DNA of 64,000 bases, from assembly GCA_049323835.1 (NCBI GenBank), contig JBMOOJ010000105.1, forward strand, positions 10,395 through 74,394, read 5' to 3'. Made by a program: the position numbers and the translations under genes. This document shows positions 60,181-64,000 of the stretch, piece after piece. This DNA comes from SG-bin9 sp049323835. GTDB taxonomy: Bacteria; Pseudomonadota; Alphaproteobacteria; Rhizobiales; Xanthobacteraceae. The notes under the pieces are model-generated. The model did no database searches, was not told the origin of the DNA, and saw only the letters and a list, made by a program, of their open reading frames with translations. The first letter of the stretch is position 1; each line of letters opens with the position of its first letter.

Positions 60181-61851
60181 TTACGCAGCGCGGACGCTGG
60201 CGAGGAACTTCTGCACTTCCATCTTGAGACGGGTGCTGTCGCTGGAGAGCATCTGCGCCGCGGAGAGCACTTGCCCGGAGGCTGCGCCCGTCTCACCGGC
60301 GCCGCGGCTGACGTCACTGATGCTGTTGGCGACCTCGCCGGAACGCTCCGCTGCCTGCTGAACGTTGCGGGCAATCTCCTGTGTCGCGGCACCCTGCTCC
60401 TCGACCGCGGCGGCGATCGTCGACGAAATTTCCGACATCAGATTGATCGTCGCGCTGATCTCCTGAATCGTCGTCACCGAATCATGCGTTGCCGACTGCA
60501 TGCCGGCGATCTGCGCACTGATCTCGTCGGTGGCTTTCGCGGTCTGCGACGCCAACGCCTTGACCTCCGATGCGACCACCGCGAAGCCGCGTCCGGCTTC
60601 ACCGGCGCGCGCGGCTTCGATCGTGGCATTGAGCGCCAGCAGATTAGTTTGCTCGGCGACGGCCGTGATCAGCTTGACCACATCGCCGATGCGCGCGCCG
60701 GCCTGCGACAGCTCCTTGATGCTGGCGTCGGTCTTCTGCGCCTGCGTTACCGCGGTGCGTGCAACGCGGCTCGCCTCCTGCACCTGACGGCTGATCTCGT
60801 TCACCGACGAGGTGATCTCTTCCGTGGCGGCGGCAGTGGATTGCACGCTGTTGGAAACGTCCTGCGACGCGCCGGCAACCGCCGTCGACGTCCTGCCGGT
60901 GCTTTCGGCGGTTGACGTGAGTGTGTTGGCGGCGGCTTCGAGCTCGGTGGACGACGAGGACAACGATTCGACCAGCTCGCCGATCAGGTTCTCGAACTCC
61001 TGGATCAGTTGGTCGACTGCCTGCTGCCGGCGTTCGCGCTCCGCCTGCGCCTGGTTGCGCTCGGCCTGCATCTGCTGATTGGCGATACCGTTCTCCTTGA
61101 ACACGAGAACGGCGCGCGCCATGTCGCCGATCTCGTCCTGACGTTCGCGATGCGGAATGTCGGTGCTGTAATCGGCATTGGCGAGGCGCGTGACCACGCC
61201 CTGCATCTCGACGATCGGCTGCACGGTGCGGCGGCTGAATACAAAGTAGAGAATGGAGATGAAGCTCGCCACTGTCAGCACCAGAATGATGTTCACAAGG
61301 ATCATCATCGTGGAGGCGGCGTTGCGCGCCGCGACCACTTCGGCCGTCGCGCGATTGTTCATCTTGTTCTGAAAGGACTGGACCAGGTCTGTGATCTTGG
61401 CCTTCCCGGCGGCATAATCGTTGCCGTAGACGTAACCGCGCGCCTGATCGAGCTTGCCGTCGGCGACGGCTTGCATCGCCCGCTCCTCAAGCTTGATCAG
61501 GGCATCGGAACTGTTCTTGGCTTGATCGATCAGCGCCAGTTCGTCGGCCGGCGCACCGAGTTCTTTCAGGCGGGTGACGACGCGATCGCGGCTCTTGGTT
61601 TCCTTGACTTCGCGCCAGTAGTTGTCGAGGTGCTTCTTGTCGCCGGTCACCGTATGGAAACGCACCTCGTCGGTCAGATAGTCGGAGGCTTTCGCAAGAT
61701 CGAGGCCGAGCTGCTTGAATTCGGCCGCTCGCGCGAGCGCTGCACGCTCGGCATCCACGTTCGCCTGTGCTCGCCAGATGAAGAAGCCGGTCAGGAGGGA
61801 AAGAACCACGGTTGCGCCCAAGGACAATTTCGTGACAGCCGCAAGACGCAT
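60181..61851 (-). CDS. Methyl-accepting chemotaxis protein
   Basis: A 556-residue chemoreceptor. One helix at about 7-27, a periplasmic four-helix-type domain with HTVTGDKKHLDNYWREV, a second helix at about 180-205, HAMP, and a long cytoplasmic signalling hairpin. The hairpin tip VAEQTNLLALNATIEAARAGEAGRGFAVVASEVKALA is diagnostic. No C-terminal CheR-binding pentapeptide is seen. The ATG at 61851 puts the first helix at the very start; an upstream GTG at 61902 is the alternative. The ligand is unknown, and no che genes are nearby. Confidence 0.93.
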   Translation of the reverse strand: MRLAAVTKLSLGATVVLSLLTGFFIWRAQANVDAERAALARAAEFKQLGLDLAKASDYLTDEVRFHTVTGDKKHLDNYWREVKETKSRDRVVTRLKELGAPADELALIDQAKNSSDALIKLEERAMQAVADGKLDQARGYVYGNDYAAGKAKITDLVQSFQNKMNNRATAEVVAARNAASTMMILVNIILVLTVASFISILYFVFSRRTVQPIVEMQGVVTRLANADYSTDIPHRERQDEIGDMARAVLVFKENGIANQQMQAERNQAQAERERRQQAVDQLIQEFENLIGELVESLSSSSTELEAAANTLTSTAESTGRTSTAVAGASQDVSNSVQSTAAATEEITSSVNEISRQVQEASRVARTAVTQAQKTDASIKELSQAGARIGDVVKLITAVAEQTNLLALNATIEAARAGEAGRGFAVVASEVKALASQTAKATDEISAQIAGMQSATHDSVTTIQEISATINLMSEISSTIAAAVEEQGAATQEIARNVQQAAERSGEVANSISDVSRGAGETGAASGQVLSAAQMLSSDSTRLKMEVQKFLASVRAA

Positions 61852-62175
61852 TTCGGGTACCGCCTTTCTGTGTGATCCAGGAATCTGAATCGGCTCGCTC
61901 ACTTGAGCGCCGGTAAAATTTGCGGGGAGATGTCCTAATTTGTGTTTAACAAGTTATTGATCGCGCACCGGCATCGCGGTTGCTCGCATTCGGCGAGTTA
62001 TGGCACGAGGATACACCTCGATCCGGCTCGCCGGTCACACTCGTGTCGCGGAAAGCCCTGCACCGCAGGCGCTAGTGAAGCGCGCTCGTCACGGCTGCAC
62101 CACTTTCGTCACGGGCGGCGCATGCACGCGATCAGACATGCGCGAAGAAATCACAACCATCAGGCTAACAGCGCG

Positions 62176-63201
62176 TCATTTTGCAGCCGCCCGGCGAGCG
62201 CCGGCACGCGAATGTCGATGTGTCTTTCTTGATGACGAGTTCCTTGAAGGGTGCTTCACGCGCCGCTTTTTTATGGCCTCATCCGGCACCTTTTGTCCGA
62301 CCGCAAGCAGGATGCTCTCGCGCAGCCAGCGATGACCGGGATCGTCCGTGTTTTTCTCGTGCCACATCATATGAAACTCCTGCTCGGAGATCGGCACGGG
62401 CGACGGGTGAATCGTCAGATCGAAAAGCGGAGCGGCGTATTCGGCGAAACGGCGCGGCAGAACCGTTACGAGATCGGTATTGCCGATGATCGCAGGCACC
62501 GACCACACCTTGTTCACCTGATAGATGATGCGGCGCGCTCCCGCGCGGGTGGTGATGTCGCGATCGATATTCACATGACCGCGCAGCTCGGGAATCATCG
62601 CGACCTGCCCGAGCGCCATGAACGTCTCCCGATCCAGCACCTTGCCGATGCGCGGATGATCGCGGCGCGCAACGACGACGTGCTCGCACGGCATCAGCGG
62701 CACGATGACAAGCTCCGGCCGGCTGGTGAGAAACGGATAGCAGGCGAGATCGAGCGTACCGGCCATCAGTTCATCGATCACCATCGTATGCGACGCGGGG
62801 CGCGTCGCGATGCTGATGTACGGTGCCGTGCCATCGATCGCGCGCAGCAGCGGAGGGATCAGAAGCGGCTCGATCGGATCGGCGACCACGATCCGGAACT
62901 GCCGCTTGTAAGTCGACAGATCTATCTCCGCCTCACCATCAAGCTGCGCGCGAATGATACGGAGAGCGTCGCGGATCGACTCAATCATCTGCTGCGAACG
63001 GATGGTGGGCCTCACCCCGCGCCCCGCACGCACGAACAGCGGATCGTTGAAATGCTCGCGCAGCCGCGCAATCGCGTTCGAAACCGCTGGCTGCGTCAGC
63101 GACAGCTGACGCGCCGCATGGCTGATGTTGCCGGTGGCATAGACCGCGTCGAAAACAACAAGCAGGTTGAGATCGATGTTTCGGATGTTCTTCGAAATCA
63201 T
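62176..63201 (-). CDS. LysR-family regulator (NodD-like)
   Basis: A 341-residue LysR-type regulator. The winged HTH (about 8-68) has DLNLLVVFDAVYATGNISHAARQLSLTQPAVSNAIARLREHF in segments and DPLFVRAGRGVRPT, and the NodD/NahR subgroup character is seen in IDLNLLVVFDA and LFVRAGRG. The effector-binding domain spans about 95-300. A basic tail of about 30 residues (KKRRVKHPSRNSSSRK and beyond) extends past the normal end. It may control the adjacent outer-membrane gene, which is divergent from it, or the decarboxylase cluster. Effector unknown. Confidence 0.9.
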   Translation of the reverse strand: MISKNIRNIDLNLLVVFDAVYATGNISHAARQLSLTQPAVSNAIARLREHFNDPLFVRAGRGVRPTIRSQQMIESIRDALRIIRAQLDGEAEIDLSTYKRQFRIVVADPIEPLLIPPLLRAIDGTAPYISIATRPASHTMVIDELMAGTLDLACYPFLTSRPELVIVPLMPCEHVVVARRDHPRIGKVLDRETFMALGQVAMIPELRGHVNIDRDITTRAGARRIIYQVNKVWSVPAIIGNTDLVTVLPRRFAEYAAPLFDLTIHPSPVPISEQEFHMMWHEKNTDDPGHRWLRESILLAVGQKVPDEAIKKRRVKHPSRNSSSRKTHRHSRAGARRAAAK

Positions 63202-63468
63202 TCCGGCAACGAACCGATGCGTTAGATGAAGTATTCCAGATGATGATACTTAGAGATCGAAACAACCACCGGTGCAAGCCGTAATGAAGGCCTGCGGCAT
63301 TTGTGAGCGGAGCAGGCTGCGATTTTCGCGCCGGCATGTTTGCCCGCGATATCATTTGCAGTGATGGTGCGTATTCAGAATAAGAATTTCTTGCGCTGTA
63401 TGCGCTCCCCTATGGTGCCGGCCGACAAGACAGACATCGCAATCGCGATGTAATGGGGGATAAGGCCG

Positions 63469-64000
63469 GTGCTCAATTTGCTTTCGCGCGCGCATGCGCG
63501 CGCTGTTCGCTTGTCTGCTTCGGATAGCGGACGCGCCGCCGCTGTCGCAGCGATTCTTCTGATCGCGCCGGCCCAGGCTGCAGCCGCGGACAAGACCTCC
63601 GCACCGAAATGGTCTCCCTGGCTTGAATTCGGCGGGTACTATTCAAGCGAATCCTCACGCGGCGAGGCGGCTGCCTTCGCCCCCCTCCTGCAAAACCAGT
63701 CCAGCCTTTTCTTCTTCGATCTGCGCACCAAGCTGTTCGAGCAGGCGGTCAATGAAGGCAACTTCGCGCTGGGCTACCGGCAGATGATCGGCGACTGGAA
63801 TCTCGGACTGTGGGCCGGTTATGACCGCCGGCGAACGGCCTTCGGCAGCGTGTTCAACCAGGTGTCGGCGGGCTTCGAAGCGCTGTCCGCGAACTGGGAT
63901 CTGCGCGCCAACGTCTACCTGCCGCTCAATCACGAGAAGCTGATCTCGCAAACCACGACGACCATCCCGACGAGCACCAGCGTCGCCATCGTCGGCTCCG
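63469..64000 (+). CDS. Outer-membrane beta-barrel protein, inverse-autotransporter/invasin-like (partial)
   Basis: The frame starts with GTG at 63469 (an in-frame TAA lies 18 bases upstream) and remains open to the right edge, 177 codons in. A signal peptide (about 1-38, ILLIAPAQAAAA) is followed by strands typical of an outer-membrane barrel: WLEFGGYYSS, SLFFFDLRTKLF, FALGYRQMIGDWNLGLWAGYDRRRTA and WDLRANVYLPLNHEKL. The alternating pattern and LPL ending resemble the beta domain of inverse autotransporters (intimin/invasin). The passenger would lie outside the window. Start and family are likely, not proven. Confidence 0.7.
   Translation, partial: MLNLLSRAHARAVRLSASDSGRAAAVAAILLIAPAQAAAADKTSAPKWSPWLEFGGYYSSESSRGEAAAFAPLLQNQSSLFFFDLRTKLFEQAVNEGNFALGYRQMIGDWNLGLWAGYDRRRTAFGSVFNQVSAGFEALSANWDLRANVYLPLNHEKLISQTTTTIPTSTSVAIVGS

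Noticed and set aside
62072..62077. A further CTAGTG that might belong to the hairpin family
   Set aside because: No complementary arm ending in CACTAG or inner TTCGC was found nearby.

Overview
The window reads as chromosomal DNA of a GC-rich alphaproteobacterium of the order Hyphomicrobiales, most likely the Bradyrhizobium/Rhodopseudomonas/Afipia family. Reasons: GC-rich codon use throughout, a DUF3551 small secreted protein, an AapJ-type amino-acid binding protein, TRAP and Bug-type solute-binding proteins, EcfG-type stress promoters (GGAAC-N16-xGTT), and several short palindromic intergenic repeats typical of that family. No rRNA, tRNA, CRISPR array, phage gene or transposase gene was seen.

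Layout. 0-6.5 kb: a ugpB fragment, divergent from a four-gene signalling operon (DctP-like lipoprotein, membrane histidine kinase, receiver-DUF3369-kinase, OmpR-type regulator) that has no transporter membrane subunits. 6.7-11.6 kb: ECF sigma factor, split CcdA/thioredoxin pair, and a cydA-cydB-DUF2474 cytochrome bd operon. 11.8-13.5 kb: L,D-transpeptidase and an orphan aapJ. 13.7-19 kb: two acyl-CoA dehydrogenases, a carboxymuconolactone-decarboxylase-like protein, a VOC protein and an MFS transporter, interleaved with palindromic repeats. 19.4-22.7 kb: fused trehalose synthase/maltokinase. 22.7-26.5 kb: membrane and small hypothetical proteins, an ornithine-cyclodeaminase-like enzyme and RidA. 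26.5-32.7 kb: a MacB/FtsX-type ABC exporter with an AttH/CrtC-like lipocalin protein and a PAS kinase. 32.8-38.7 kb: a saccharopine-dehydrogenase-like enzyme, then uronate dehydrogenase and a GntR regulator divergent from a dctPQM TRAP transporter (likely sugar-acid uptake and oxidation). 38.8-44.2 kb: MFS, amidase, Bug-type binding protein and pncB.

44.3-48.8 kb: a quorum-sensing pair (luxR, then luxI, same strand) with paired palindromes between them, and a Cache/HAMP adenylate cyclase. 48.9-54.5 kb: a block of small envelope and stress proteins (PRC-barrel, DUF6496, CsbD, Sel1-repeat, lytic transglycosylase, PilZ), some under apparent EcfG promoters. 54.5-64 kb: GMC oxidoreductase and isopropylmalate-dehydrogenase-like genes divergent from a benzoylformate-decarboxylase-like gene, a methyltransferase, a chemoreceptor, a NodD-type LysR regulator, and the start of an outer-membrane beta-barrel adhesin cut by the window edge.

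The least explained structure is a family of long CTAG-ended hairpins occurring as side-by-side pairs at two loci (16.3-16.5 kb and 45.67-45.83 kb) with matching arm length, bulge position and linker. One of them supplies the stop codon of luxR.
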